A stretch of DNA of 64,000 nucleotides from an uncultured Lachnospiraceae bacterium (lineage in GTDB: Bacteria > Bacillota > Clostridia > Lachnospirales > Lachnospiraceae): contig CAJTOR010000009.1 of NCBI GenBank assembly GCA_910577675.1, forward strand, positions 33,563 to 97,562, in the 5' to 3' direction. A model generated the notes under the pieces. It was not told the DNA's origin, ran no database searches, and worked only from the letters and a program-made list of their open reading frames with translations. Numbering within the stretch: position 1 is the stretch's first letter; each line of letters opens with the position of its first letter. Made by a program: the position numbers and the translations under genes. Of this stretch, positions 24,457-34,197 are shown piece by piece.

Positions 24457-25033
24457 CCAAACATCCTGCCTCCTGCCCCTTTATAGCGCGAAGTTCGTCC
24501 CGAAGATGAGCTGCCAAACCAAAATCCTCACGCTCAATTGCCTGCTCCAACTGCAAGGAAAGCCTTGCCGCCCGGTCAAGCTTTAAAGCCGTTGTCTTTG
24601 TCTTTACCACTTCTTTATTCACGGCAATATGCTCCGGGCTTCTGCCCGTATGCCTATCCGCCCCCTGCAAACTGCGGATTTTGCGCAGCAGCGGTCTGCC
24701 AAAAGCCTTATAGCAGGTCGGGCATCCCAAAATCTCATCCTTTAAAAACTGCGGGTACGCCTTGCCGCAATCAGGACAGGAAATCTCCCCTCCCTGCACT
24801 ATGGCTCCTACATCCTCCACATCCCCAGACTCCTCCTTTGATACCGTCCCCTCAAAAAGCCCGGCAAGAAGAGTGCCAAGGGAGAATTCTCCCTCCCCAA
24901 ACGGGGATTTAAGGTGCAGACCCGTACTTTTCGCCGCACATTCCCCACACAGATACTGTTCCTTCTTCGCCCCGTTAATAATCTCCGTATAAAAAACAGT
25001 TGCCTCTTTTTCTTTGCAGATTCCGCACAACAT
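24449..25033 (-). CDS. mcsA: McsA, zinc-finger/UVR-domain activator of McsB
   Basis: 194 aa from the ATG at 25033 (MLCGICKEKEATV), preceded by GAGGGAATT. A longer in-frame extension upstream does not look coding. Two zinc-binding pairs are visible, C-G-I-C/C-G-E-C and C-P-D-C/C-P-T-C. A C-terminal UVR motif follows (LEQAIEREDFGLAAHLRDELRAI region). McsA binds and activates McsB and links it to ClpC. Second gene of the stress operon. Confidence 0.93.
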   Translation of the reverse strand: MLCGICKEKEATVFYTEIINGAKKEQYLCGECAAKSTGLHLKSPFGEGEFSLGTLLAGLFEGTVSKEESGDVEDVGAIVQGGEISCPDCGKAYPQFLKDEILGCPTCYKAFGRPLLRKIRSLQGADRHTGRSPEHIAVNKEVVKTKTTALKLDRAARLSLQLEQAIEREDFGLAAHLRDELRAIKGQEAGCLDE

Positions 25034-25145
25034 AATTCCCTCATTTCTGCGCCGCCACAAAAGAAACTCCGCACCGGGCAGCGCGCAGGCACGGAATGCG
25101 GATTCCCATCCGCCCTTATCTTTAATACTTCCTATTTCCCATATA

Positions 25146-25511
25146 TCAAAAGCCGTCATAAATCTGGTCAACCGCCTGATGGATCTCATCCCTTGTAACA
25201 CCCCTGCAAATCGCGCTCGCCAACACCAGCCTGAGCTGCCCTTTCAGCTTCGCAATCGCCTGCAACTTATCATAGTCAAGCGCCACAACCGCTCCTTTCC
25301 TGCGGTCGAGTTTTAAATACCCCTCCTGTCTGAGGATCGAGTACGCCTTGTTGACCGTGTGCATATTAATCCCGACATCCTCCGCCAGGTCACGCACCGA
25401 CGGCAGGCTGTCGCCATCGTGCAACTGTGCGGTCGCAATCCCCAGAATAATCTGGTTACATAACTGTATGTAGATTGCTTCATCACTGTTAAAGTCGATT
25501 GTCACTATCAT
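25146..25511 (-). CDS. GntR-family (YtrA subfamily) regulator heading the mcsA-mcsB-clpC operon
   Basis: 121 aa. An N-terminal winged helix (IYIQLCNQIILGIATAQLHDGDSLPSVRDLAEDVGINMHTVNKAYSILRQEGYL, about 10-65) is followed by a short helical tail of about 45 residues, typical of the YtrA group, which lacks a large effector domain. It occupies the position normally held by ctsR. The start at 25511 is the first ATG after the promoter and its dyad; the ribosome site GCGCAGG is modest. It probably represses its own operon through the dyad at 25546-25564. Effector unknown. Confidence 0.85.
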   Translation of the reverse strand: MIVTIDFNSDEAIYIQLCNQIILGIATAQLHDGDSLPSVRDLAEDVGINMHTVNKAYSILRQEGYLKLDRRKGAVVALDYDKLQAIAKLKGQLRLVLASAICRGVTRDEIHQAVDQIYDGF

Positions 25512-25545
25512 CCTGCGCCACTGTCCTTTCCCTGTTGCATCCTTT

Positions 25546-25564
25546 GTTATATCTATCATATAAC
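25546..25564. promoter_or_regulatory. 19-bp operator-like dyad over the -10 box of the GntR-clpC operon
   Basis: GTTATATCTATCATATAAC: arms GTTATAT/ATATAAC around 5 bp, covering the -10 hexamer. The position fits autorepression by the adjacent YtrA-type regulator. Confidence 0.65.
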
Positions 25565-25583
25565 AGTCCGTCGGATTTGTCAA
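25555..25583 (-). promoter_or_regulatory. Promoter of the GntR-mcsA-mcsB-clpC operon
   Basis: Minus strand TTGACA (25583-25578), 17-bp spacer, TATGAT (25560-25555). No CtsR heptad repeat (GGTCAAA) is visible. Confidence 0.8.
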
Positions 25584-25640
25584 TCTGGAATCCTAAGGCA
25601 ATCCATCCATAAACTAAAATTTCCTTAAAAATCCACACAT

Positions 25641-25676
25641 AAAAACGGGGCAGCTACAAAATTTTGCAGCAGCCCC
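25641..25676 (-). terminator. Terminator after the cohesin-like protein gene
   Basis: Minus strand GGGGCTGCTGCAAAA / TTTTGTAGCTGCCCC stem followed by GTTTTT. Confidence 0.85.
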
Positions 25677-25699
25677 TTCATTTTCCTTTGCTTTTATCG

Positions 25700-26938
25700 C
25701 TATATCTCCCGCCTTCTGATTCCCATGCGCACGCATACAAGCAGCAGCACCACAACCGCCGCGCCGAGCAGACCGCAGAGGATACTCATACTGTTTTTTT
25801 TCTGTTCGTAATCCCTGGTCTTAGCAAGCAGTTCATTCAACTTCTGATCCGTCCCGCTGGTATCCGCCACTTTTACAATCTCCGGCTCATAGCGCTGTAT
25901 GGTATATTCCTTGCGGTCAAAACGATAAAGCCCCGTCTCACCCGCCTCGTTAGTCAGCGCCAGCAGGCAATACTCCGACTGCCTTGATGCCATGTATGCT
26001 GGGATGCTCTCACCATCCACCAAAAGAAAATCCGCCTCATACCCATCGGGAATCATCAGCCCCGACACATCCTGTGCAAGCTTATAACGGTAATTTCCAC
26101 ATAGAGTTTCCCCATCCTGCGCAAGATAAAAAATCTTTTCCTCCTGTGGGGGGGTATCCTCCGCAGAAGGGTCTTCCGGCACTTTGGTTGGTTCTAAAAC
26201 TGCACCTTCCGCCGCCCTTCTTGCCAGGATATGATAGGTGAGCACCGTCCCGTCCTCCGCCGTGATCGTCACATTCACATCATTATCCCCGTACTCTAGG
26301 TGGTCATTGCCCGAAATACTGACCTGGGAATTCACATCCTCTGCCACCGCACTGACAATCAGGCGCTGCACCGAAGCGTCAAGTTCCAATGTATACTCCA
26401 TAATTTCCGGCGAAAACTCCGGGCTCAGCGTGCCGGAACTTACCTTGAGCGCCGCGGCAAAGGCATTGTTTGAGGCATCTGAGGCTGCGCGCACAAAAAA
26501 CTTCAGGGGCTTTGCCATAACCGACATGGAATTGCCCGAATCATGGGCGTACACAACGGGGACACCACTCATCTTAAACTCACAATTTCCCCGCTTTTTA
26601 GCCATAAAAGTCATGGAATAACTGCGCAGACCAAACGACGGCGTTGCATTCACATCCGCAATCTTTAAGTATCCGTCCCCGCCTGTAATACAGGCAGGTC
26701 CGTACTGATACTCCACAACTTCGGCATCGTAAGTAAAATATCCCTCAAAATCACCAATCGTCACATCCGAAGTAATTTCAAGAACCAGCGTAAACTCTCT
26801 CCCCGCTTCCGTTTCTGCATCCTCCGTAAAAAACGTGATATCCGCACTTGCCGCAAGCACTGCCTCCCCCCGCTGCCAAACCACAGCAAGCCCCAGACAG
26901 AGTATGCAGCAAAGCACTTTCCTGTAAAAATATTTCAT
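25700..26938 (-). CDS. Secreted membrane-anchored protein with cohesin-like and cadherin-like beta-sandwich domains
   Basis: 412 aa. A signal peptide (about 1-30, ending AVLAAS) is followed by a cohesin-type sandwich at about 32-150 (ITFFTEDAETEAGREFTLVLEI, TYDAEVVEYQYG). A cadherin-like beta-sandwich (PF12733 type) lies at about 155-245 (LKVSSGTLSPEFSPEIMEYTLEL, YHILAR). Then come a Pro-rich linker, a domain of unknown type and one C-terminal membrane helix (about 385-405) with a basic tail. It lies 24 bp downstream of the large SH3 protein and is probably cotranscribed. Likely a surface protein of wall assembly or adhesion. A G7 run at 26148-26154 lies in the linker. Confidence 0.75.
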   Translation of the reverse strand: MKYFYRKVLCCILCLGLAVVWQRGEAVLAASADITFFTEDAETEAGREFTLVLEITSDVTIGDFEGYFTYDAEVVEYQYGPACITGGDGYLKIADVNATPSFGLRSYSMTFMAKKRGNCEFKMSGVPVVYAHDSGNSMSVMAKPLKFFVRAASDASNNAFAAALKVSSGTLSPEFSPEIMEYTLELDASVQRLIVSAVAEDVNSQVSISGNDHLEYGDNDVNVTITAEDGTVLTYHILARRAAEGAVLEPTKVPEDPSAEDTPPQEEKIFYLAQDGETLCGNYRYKLAQDVSGLMIPDGYEADFLLVDGESIPAYMASRQSEYCLLALTNEAGETGLYRFDRKEYTIQRYEPEIVKVADTSGTDQKLNELLAKTRDYEQKKNSMSILCGLLGAAVVVLLLVCVRMGIRRREI

Positions 26939-26962
26939 GCTTCCACATCCTTTTTTGCAGAC

Positions 26963-29900
26963 TTACTCCGAGCGCGCCACCGTAACCCGATATTCCCTCA
27001 CATCCCCGTTCTCAGCCGTCACATAAATAATGAAATCGTTGATGCCGACTGAAAGCGGATACCAGTCGTTCCCGCTCACTGCGGCAAGACGGCTTACCGG
27101 CTCCGCAGAAATCTGAACCATATCGCAGGAATTATCCACCACGATATAGTAATCCTGTTCCAATGCCATATCAAAAGTTGGGGTCAGGGAAAGTTCATTC
27201 CCGGCCGCATCCTTTACGGAAAGGGTTTTTAGCCAGTTGTTTGGATTATATGCGATCCCCGGCTCTTTGGCAGGCTCCTGCGGCATATTAAGATATACCG
27301 GGATCGAAAATACCAGCGGCAGCTCGCCAAACTCTGCATACGCGCCCGCCACCTTGCGCCCCTCCGAGTATGGTGCCTCAACATTCGCCATATACTGGTG
27401 CGAGTAAGTCGAGGTTGGAGTCATATTAAACTTCTGCAAATAAATTGTATTCTGCCCGCGGTTAATATAGGAATAGCCAATATAGTATGCACCGCCTAAA
27501 ATCGCTCGGTACGGGTCAGTCCACGGGATCATCATACTCTCATTTAACGCCGCATTGGTACTTCCGTTCATCGCATATTTCAGACCGTTCGCAATCGCCC
27601 CGCCCGCTACAGTACTGTGATATGCACCGATATTATAAAAATTGTACAGCCCCTCAAATCCGGAAACAGTACCCGAAACACTGTTGCTAAGCGAATCCGT
27701 GCCAACCACCACCTCCTGCTTGACGCGGGAAGCCAGATGGAACGGGCTTACGCCGGAATACTGCGCTGCCATCTCAAAAATCTGTCCGTAAGTCGCCGAG
27801 GCAGAGTTTCCAAAATCATCTATGTAGGACACATACTGATTTCCCATCGCTGTATTGCGCAGGATATTCTCCACGCCGTCCACGGTCTGGTAGGCTGGTT
27901 CGTAGGTCAGAAGCTCAAACTGGAAAATATTGGTATCATCCAGGAAATTGCGCGGGTCCATATAATAGGCATTGGCTTCCCTTGATGCTGTCACCCATGT
28001 CGAACCATCATAAACCACAAAGGTATCCGTTTTCCAGTTGTAAGCATTTTGCTCAAACGACTTCCAGGCAGCTCCCTTGGTATTTGAAATCAGGTTTTTG
28101 CCAACCGCACTCTCATTGTCCACCGCAGTGTTCCAGTCAAGCCCCGTATGGTTTGCCACAAATTTCCACTGCGGATGCAGCGCGTGCAATGTGCGCAGCG
28201 CACCTCGGTAACTCTCCGGGAAATTCTGCGCGTCGAGCAGAGCCTCAAAATCTGTTGGATCAACCACCTGCGGCGGGATATCCGTCGGATATGGGGATGG
28301 CTCTGCGGGAGTCGGTACTTCCTGCGTCGGATCATCCAAAATCTCCCCGCCATCGACATAGAGAACATAATCCGCATTTATATAACCCACATAATCAACG
28401 CCATCCTGCTTAAAGACCACATGGCACCAGCGGTTCTCACCGTCATCCACAATATCAAGCACCTCAAACACATTCTCCGTGCTGATTACCACCGAAAACC
28501 CATTCGCATTCTTAACCAGTTTGCTGCCATACTGCGGCAGTTCCTTCAGGGCAAGCGCCGTCACTTCCGTAATCTTGCCCTGCCCCTTTGATGGCAGTGC
28601 AGGAGTCGGACTTGGCGTAGGCGTTGGAGTCAGTGTCGGGGTCGGCTCAACTTCCTCCGGCGGGGCAGTTGGCTCCGGTGACATTGTAGGAGTTGGTGTC
28701 AGAGTCGGAGTAGGGGACGGCTGTGGTTCTTCCTCCACTTCCCCAATAAGCGAAAGCTTGTCCGCCGTCGCATAGCCAGTGTAAGTCTTTTTACTAACCT
28801 CCACTTCCACTTCAAACCATTTTTTCCCTGAAACACTGGTTTCCGAAATAAGGGTTACCTGCGTGCCCTTTGCCAAGGATAAAATACTGCCGCCGGATTT
28901 CGTCACATAGACCGCCTTGCTGTCGGCTTTGCTCCGCAGTTTTAGCGACCCTCCCACTACCTTTGCATACACTTCCTGCGGAAAATCAAGGGCAACATAC
29001 TGTGAGAACAAGTAGCCGACATATTCCTTCTTTCCAACCGTAAGCGCAGCGCGGTACCAGATTCCGTCATCCTCCACACTGGTATTTAATACCGCAAGCT
29101 TCTGGTTCTTTGAAAGTTCCACCAAAACATCGCTGCTTGTGGATGCCTTCTTCCTCAGATTGAGAGTATTCGCTGTCACTGTCGCATTATATGCATATTC
29201 CTGCTCATCATCGACCACAACCGGCGTTGTAGTTGGCTGCGGGGTCGGTGTCGGCGTAACGTAAGCTGTTTCCGCAAGCCCCACTAACTCCACCTGCGCA
29301 AGCTTTACATACCCGTAATACTTTACCCCCGAAACAGTCACCCTAACGCGCAGCCATTTCTCCCCCCCTGCCATCTTCTCGGAAAGGACATACAATAATT
29401 TTCCCTTGGAAATAGAAACCACATCGCCATCTTCCGTTTCCACTTTCTCCTTCCCGCCCGCTTCCGTAACCAAATTCAACTTTGCCTTCGTTTTCGCATA
29501 AAAATATTTTTTGAAGGTAAAGGCCGCATAATCACTGACAATATATCCCTTCTTTGTCTTGCCATCCACCTTTGTCGAAACATAGTACCAGAGATAGCCG
29601 TCCGCATCCTTTGTTCCAAGCACCGTCACCGCATCCCCCTTTTTCAGGGTTGCGTACACTTCCGACTCCGTGTCCGCCGACTTTCTAAAATTCAGCTCAT
29701 TCGCGGTTATCTTTGCCGGAATTTTAAGATTGTAGACGGTGGTTTTTACAAGATCCGGAGTTGGCGTTGCCGTGGGTGTCGGTGTTGCTGTCGCCGTAAC
29801 TTTTATAAATGTACCAAGACAATAACCCTTTACCTGATTCCCGCCCACCTTAAGACCAATCTCATACCATCCGTCCTTCTCCGAGTAAATAGAAACTTCC

Positions 29901-30130
29901 TGACCTTTGGTCAACACCACATTTTTTCCACCCGACTTCACCTGCGGGTAATCCGTCCCGGGTCCGCTCCTTATATTCAGCTCATTCGCAGTGCACACAC
30001 CCTTTATCGGCACACTTGCCGCCCGCGTTACAAGCATCCGCGCTCCCTGCTGCAAAATCGTCATAAAATACGGACACAAAAAAGATATGCATAACAGCAT
30101 CACAAGATATTTCCGAAATCGTTTTCGCAT
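26963..30130 (-). CDS. Large secreted SH3-repeat protein with a glucosaminidase-like domain and C-terminal cadherin-like domain
   Basis: 1055 aa. A signal sequence (about 1-38) precedes several bacterial SH3 domains, each with an xxLNxRxxxxxxS core (ELNIRSGPGTD near 50; ELNFRKSADTES near 145; NTLNLRKKASTSSD near 320; LKLRSKADSKA near 400) and more divergent ones between. They are separated by Thr-Pro repeats such as TPTPTATPTP. Residues about 640-930 form a domain starting FPESYRGALRTLHALHPQWKF, with YGQIFEMAAQYSGVSPFHLASRVKQE, as in clostridial endo-beta-N-acetylglucosaminidase-like wall hydrolases. The C-terminus (about 955-1055) is a cadherin-like sandwich. It probably remodels or binds peptidoglycan. 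ATG follows GGAGGTAAATT. Confidence 0.82.
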   Translation of the reverse strand: MRKRFRKYLVMLLCISFLCPYFMTILQQGARMLVTRAASVPIKGVCTANELNIRSGPGTDYPQVKSGGKNVVLTKGQEVSIYSEKDGWYEIGLKVGGNQVKGYCLGTFIKVTATATPTPTATPTPDLVKTTVYNLKIPAKITANELNFRKSADTESEVYATLKKGDAVTVLGTKDADGYLWYYVSTKVDGKTKKGYIVSDYAAFTFKKYFYAKTKAKLNLVTEAGGKEKVETEDGDVVSISKGKLLYVLSEKMAGGEKWLRVRVTVSGVKYYGYVKLAQVELVGLAETAYVTPTPTPQPTTTPVVVDDEQEYAYNATVTANTLNLRKKASTSSDVLVELSKNQKLAVLNTSVEDDGIWYRAALTVGKKEYVGYLFSQYVALDFPQEVYAKVVGGSLKLRSKADSKAVYVTKSGGSILSLAKGTQVTLISETSVSGKKWFEVEVEVSKKTYTGYATADKLSLIGEVEEEPQPSPTPTLTPTPTMSPEPTAPPEEVEPTPTLTPTPTPSPTPALPSKGQGKITEVTALALKELPQYGSKLVKNANGFSVVISTENVFEVLDIVDDGENRWCHVVFKQDGVDYVGYINADYVLYVDGGEILDDPTQEVPTPAEPSPYPTDIPPQVVDPTDFEALLDAQNFPESYRGALRTLHALHPQWKFVANHTGLDWNTAVDNESAVGKNLISNTKGAAWKSFEQNAYNWKTDTFVVYDGSTWVTASREANAYYMDPRNFLDDTNIFQFELLTYEPAYQTVDGVENILRNTAMGNQYVSYIDDFGNSASATYGQIFEMAAQYSGVSPFHLASRVKQEVVVGTDSLSNSVSGTVSGFEGLYNFYNIGAYHSTVAGGAIANGLKYAMNGSTNAALNESMMIPWTDPYRAILGGAYYIGYSYINRGQNTIYLQKFNMTPTSTYSHQYMANVEAPYSEGRKVAGAYAEFGELPLVFSIPVYLNMPQEPAKEPGIAYNPNNWLKTLSVKDAAGNELSLTPTFDMALEQDYYIVVDNSCDMVQISAEPVSRLAAVSGNDWYPLSVGINDFIIYVTAENGDVREYRVTVARSE

Positions 30131-30424
30131 AATTTACCTCCACAAGAATTCCAATGTATGTACCAACTGCTTCATTTTCGTGTGAAAAACTTTCACATCA
30201 GACTTTCCCTCAAACAATTGCGGGATTTTTCGTCCGTAAAACATAAAATACGCGGGTATTCTATCAGGGGAATGTGGCATATCCATGTCATTTTTCGTCT
30301 TTTTCCTATGCACCTGACTTTGTACACTGCCACATTTTAAGCGGGTTTACGGGAATATTAGGGAATTTTGGAAATTTATAAAGAATAAAGTTTAGAACAA
30401 TTTAAGATTCTTTTAACACAAACG
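30131..30424. other. Intergenic region upstream of the SH3-repeat protein
   Basis: 294 bp. Apart from a small hairpin (GTGTGAAA/TTTCACAT at 30180-30198) I see no gene, RNA or clear promoter. Confidence 0.4.
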
Positions 30425-30463
30425 AAAAAGACTGGAAAAAACAATCGCTTTTTCCAGCCTTTT
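30425..30463 (-). terminator. Terminator after pheT
   Basis: Minus strand GGCTGGAAAAA...TTTTTTCCAGTC followed by TTTTTCG. Confidence 0.8.
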
Positions 30464-30504
30464 ACTATATTTTGCAAAACGGTTGCTACTTCCCCGCCCG
30501 CAAT

Positions 30505-32943
30505 TTATGAGCGCAGCTCAATTCCAAGTGTCCTGACACCCTTTAAGATCTTCTCCATCGCCGCATTCACCTCCGAATCCTCAAGCGTCTTATCATTCGC
30601 GCGGAAGCTTATCGAATAGGCGATCGACTTATATCCCTCTGCGATCTGGGCACCCTCGTAGATATCAAACAATTCATAGTGCTCCAGATATTTCCCGCCG
30701 TTTTTCCGGATAATCTCCTCAACCTGCCCTGCCAGGATCTCCTTCTTCATTACCATGCTGATATCTCTGGTTACAGGCGGGAATTTCGCAACTCCCACAT
30801 ATTTTGTATCAAAATCTGCCTTCTCTACAATCTGCGGCATATCAAGCACCGCCGCATACACCTTTTCCCCGATGCCGTAGCGCTCTGCCACCTCCGGGTG
30901 GATTTCGCCGAGATACCCAATCACCCCGCCCTGATAGCAGATATTTGCCTGCCTGCCCGGATGCAGGTAAGTCTTTCCCGCCTGCGGGTCATAGGTCAGG
31001 ATATCCTTTAAGCCGACTTTCTCAAGAAATTCCTCAACCACACCCTTCAAATCAAAGAAATCCCCCTCACCGTAAAACCCGAGCACAAACTGCATGCGCT
31101 CATCCGGAAGTTCTGCAAGCGGCAGGCTCTTTGGCAGGTACACATTCGCAAGCTCATACAGCCGCACATTCTTATTGCGGCGGTTATAATTCGTTGCAAG
31201 CGAGCTTAGCAGACCGTTTAAAGGCAGGGTGCGCATCACGCTGTAATCCTCCCCCAGCGGATTGCTGATTACTACAGTATTCCTTGCCGCATCACCCTGA
31301 GGAATCAGAAGCTTGTCAAAAACCTTGGGACTCTCGAACGAATAATTCTGCGACTCAAAAAATCCGAACTGCTCCGCCATCTGCCTTGCCATCGCTTCAA
31401 TGCGAAGCTTAAACGAAAGCTTCCCCGTTGTCGCCTCACCGCTTGGCAGCGTTGCCGGGATATTGTCATACCCGTAAAAACGCGCCACTTCCTCGTCAAG
31501 GTCACACTGTGAGTTCACATCCTGCCGCCAGGTCGGCACGATCACCTCGCCTGTCGCCTCGTCATAGGCAAGATCAATTTTCCTGAAATAAGAAAGCATT
31601 GTCTGCTTGTCAAGTTTTGTCCCAAGTACCGCGTTCGTGCGCTCATAATCAAATTTCACGCGCTTTTCCTGCCATGGTTCAGGGTAGACATCCACCGCGC
31701 CGCCAACCACTTCACCCGCGCCAAGCTCCTCAATCAACTGGCACGCGCGATCCATCGCCGCCATCGCGTTGTTCGGGTCAAGCCCCTTCTCAAATTTTGC
31801 TGCCGCGTCCGTGCGCAGACCAAGCTTCTTGCCGGATAGGCGGATGTTCGTACCGTCAAAACATGCTGCCTCAAACAGCATTGTCTTAACGTCATCCGTA
31901 ATCTTTGAATTCTCACCCCCCATAATCCCAGCAATCCCGACCGCCTTTTCCCCGTCGCAGATCATTAACATGGAGGAATCAACCTGGCGCACCTGCCCGT
32001 CCAGCGTCACAAACTCCTCGCCATCCTTAGCGCGGCGCACAATAATCTTTTTTCCGGCGAGCCGGTCAAGATCATAAGCGTGCATCGGCTGCGCATATTC
32101 CTCCATCACATAATTAGTAATATCAACAATATTGTTGATCGGGCGGATGCCGTTCGCCGCAAGACGGCGCTGCATCCACATCGGGGATGGGGCAATCTTG
32201 ATATTTTTCACAACCCTCCCGACATAGCGGCGGCAAAGTGTTGTATCCTCTATTTCCACCGACACATAATCCGAAGCTTTCTCATTATTCCCGGTCTTTT
32301 TCACAACCGGCGGCACAAATTCCTTTCCAAAGGTCGCAGCCGCCTCGCGGGCAATGCCAAGCACGCCAAAGCAGTCCACGCGGTTGCTTGTAACTTCATA
32401 TTCAAAATTCACATCGTGAAGCCCAAGCGCTTCCACCGCATCCGAGCCAATCTTTAAATCCGCATATGCAGGGTTGTTATTGAAAATATACAGCCCCTCC
32501 TCCGGCGCATCCGGATACATTTCCCTGCTTGAACCAAGTTCCTCGATCGAGCACATCATACCGAACGATTCCACCCCGCGCAGTTTCCCTTTTTTGATCC
32601 GGATACCGCCCGGCGTTTTCTCACCGTTGTGGCCGCCTGCCACGCGCCCGCCGTCAAGTACCACCGGAACGACAGCTCCCTCAAACACATTTGGCGCGCC
32701 CGTCACAATCTGTACCGTATCGCCCTCCTCGCTCACCTGCACCTGGCAGATTACCAGTTTATCCGCGTCCGGGTGGCGCAAAACCTTATTCACCCTGCCG
32801 ACCACAATCTTTTCCAAGTCGGCATCAAAACATTCATAGCCCTCCACCTTCGTGCCGGACAATGTCATTGCATCCGTATATTCCTGCGCCGTGCAGTCAA
32901 GCCCCGGCACGTAAGCTTTAATCCAAGAAAGCGGTGTATTCAT
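30505..32943 (-). CDS. pheT: Phenylalanine-tRNA ligase beta subunit
   Basis: 812 aa, normal size. Contains the N-terminal tRNA-binding OB domain (about 40-155), B3/B4 domain, B5 domain (MLSYFRKIDLAYDEAT region), catalytic-like core, and the C-terminal ferredoxin-like anticodon-binding domain (KFPPVTRDISMV to the end). Pairs with PheS as an alpha2beta2 enzyme. It lies 72 bp downstream of pheS under the same T-box. ATG follows GAGGGTTATCT. Confidence 0.97.
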   Translation of the reverse strand: MNTPLSWIKAYVPGLDCTAQEYTDAMTLSGTKVEGYECFDADLEKIVVGRVNKVLRHPDADKLVICQVQVSEEGDTVQIVTGAPNVFEGAVVPVVLDGGRVAGGHNGEKTPGGIRIKKGKLRGVESFGMMCSIEELGSSREMYPDAPEEGLYIFNNNPAYADLKIGSDAVEALGLHDVNFEYEVTSNRVDCFGVLGIAREAAATFGKEFVPPVVKKTGNNEKASDYVSVEIEDTTLCRRYVGRVVKNIKIAPSPMWMQRRLAANGIRPINNIVDITNYVMEEYAQPMHAYDLDRLAGKKIIVRRAKDGEEFVTLDGQVRQVDSSMLMICDGEKAVGIAGIMGGENSKITDDVKTMLFEAACFDGTNIRLSGKKLGLRTDAAAKFEKGLDPNNAMAAMDRACQLIEELGAGEVVGGAVDVYPEPWQEKRVKFDYERTNAVLGTKLDKQTMLSYFRKIDLAYDEATGEVIVPTWRQDVNSQCDLDEEVARFYGYDNIPATLPSGEATTGKLSFKLRIEAMARQMAEQFGFFESQNYSFESPKVFDKLLIPQGDAARNTVVISNPLGEDYSVMRTLPLNGLLSSLATNYNRRNKNVRLYELANVYLPKSLPLAELPDERMQFVLGFYGEGDFFDLKGVVEEFLEKVGLKDILTYDPQAGKTYLHPGRQANICYQGGVIGYLGEIHPEVAERYGIGEKVYAAVLDMPQIVEKADFDTKYVGVAKFPPVTRDISMVMKKEILAGQVEEIIRKNGGKYLEHYELFDIYEGAQIAEGYKSIAYSISFRANDKTLEDSEVNAAMEKILKGVRTLGIELRS

Positions 32944-33015
32944 AGATAACCCTCTTTTCTGCCGCTTTATGCGGCGCTACTTTATTTTTATGGCAGACCA
33001 CACCCTGCCCCGCGG

Positions 33016-34035
33016 CTAGAACTGCTTTAAAAACCTCACATCATTCTCATAAAGCAGGCGCATATCGTCAATCTCATATTTCAGCAGCGCGATGCGCTCC
33101 AGTCCCACACCGAATGCAAAACCCGTGTATTCCTCCGGGTCGATACCGCTCATTTTCAGCACATTTGGGTGCACCATACCGCACCCTAATATTTCAATCC
33201 AGCCCGAACCCTTACAGAAACGGCATCCGCTTCCGCCGCACTTAAAGCAGGAAACATCCACCTCCGCCGAAGGTTCGGTAAACGGGAAATGATGCGGGCG
33301 GAATTTTACCTTTGTGTCCGCGCCGAAAAGTTCTTTTGCAAACTCCGCGAGCGTACCCTTTAAATCCGCAAATGTGATATGCTTATCAATTACCAGCCCC
33401 TCAATCTGATGGAAACTCGGAGAGTGTGTCGCGTCCACTTCATCCGAGCGGAACACCCTGCCCGGCGCGATAATGCGGATCGGCAGTTTCCCCTGCTCCA
33501 TCACATGCGCCTGCACGGACGAAGTCTGCGTGCGCAGCACAATATTATCCGTCACATAGAAGGTATCCTGCTCATCCCTTGCCGGGTGGTTTTTCGGGAT
33601 ATTTAACGCCTCGAAATTATAATAATCGTACTCGACTTCCGGTCCTTCCACCACCTCATAACCCATGCCGACAAAAATGCGCTCCACCTCTTCTAGCGCA
33701 ATGGTATTTGGATGCCGGTGCCCAAGCATCGGCTTTTTGGCTGGCAGGGTCACATCAATTGTTTCCGCCGCCATTTTCTCCTCGCGCAACTTTTTCTCAA
33801 ATGCCTGTTTGCGCTCCTCAAGCTTCGCCTCAATCGCCGCCCTCGCCTCATTGACCATCTGCCCGACTGCCGGGCGCTCCTGCGGCGCAACATCCTTTAA
33901 GGACTTGAGCATATCCGTAAGTTCCCCCTTTTTCCCAAGGAACGCCACACGGATATCGTTCAGCTTATCAAGCCCCTCCGAAGCCGTAATCTGTGAGAGT
34001 GCCCTCTCCTTTAACTGTGCTAATTTCTCCTTCAT
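33016..34035 (-). CDS. pheS: Phenylalanine-tRNA ligase alpha subunit
   Basis: 339 aa from the ATG at 34035 (MKEKLAQLKERALSQI), preceded by AGAGGCTTTT. A 63-codon upstream extension runs through the T-box terminator and is not coding. An N-terminal coiled coil (about 1-85) is followed by the class II catalytic core with GHRHPN, FRSDEVDATHSPSFHQIEG (motif 2), FRPHHFPFTEPSAEV and a Cys-rich insertion (CFKCGGSGCRFC), then motif 3 GVGLERIALLKY. Confidence 0.97.
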   Translation of the reverse strand: MKEKLAQLKERALSQITASEGLDKLNDIRVAFLGKKGELTDMLKSLKDVAPQERPAVGQMVNEARAAIEAKLEERKQAFEKKLREEKMAAETIDVTLPAKKPMLGHRHPNTIALEEVERIFVGMGYEVVEGPEVEYDYYNFEALNIPKNHPARDEQDTFYVTDNIVLRTQTSSVQAHVMEQGKLPIRIIAPGRVFRSDEVDATHSPSFHQIEGLVIDKHITFADLKGTLAEFAKELFGADTKVKFRPHHFPFTEPSAEVDVSCFKCGGSGCRFCKGSGWIEILGCGMVHPNVLKMSGIDPEEYTGFAFGVGLERIALLKYEIDDMRLLYENDVRFLKQF

Positions 34036-34197
34036 AAAAGCCTCTTTCTGCGCTGCGGTTATTTTCCCGCCTCTTTGGCAGCGCACAAAAGCGGGGCGGG
34101 TTATCGCCGCAGAAGGAGTATTCGCGTGCGCCGCCATAACGGTATTTCCCTGCACGGGTCTGTAATTAAATTCGCGCCCCGCGCAAGGGCTGCGCAT

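Noticed and set aside
26148..26154. G7 run in the cohesin-like protein gene as another phase-variation tract
   Set aside because: Seven bases is below the length at which slippage is usually notable, and the frame is intact.
28600..28720. Repeated GGxGTxGG DNA in the SH3 protein as a microsatellite
   Set aside because: It encodes Thr-Pro linkers with many base differences and no perfect unit, so slippage is not favoured.
30179..30198. Small hairpin GTGTGAAA-AAC-TTTCACAT similar to the ends of the 55-bp repeat
   Set aside because: Only the outer nine bases agree and the G4/C4 parts are missing; likely chance.
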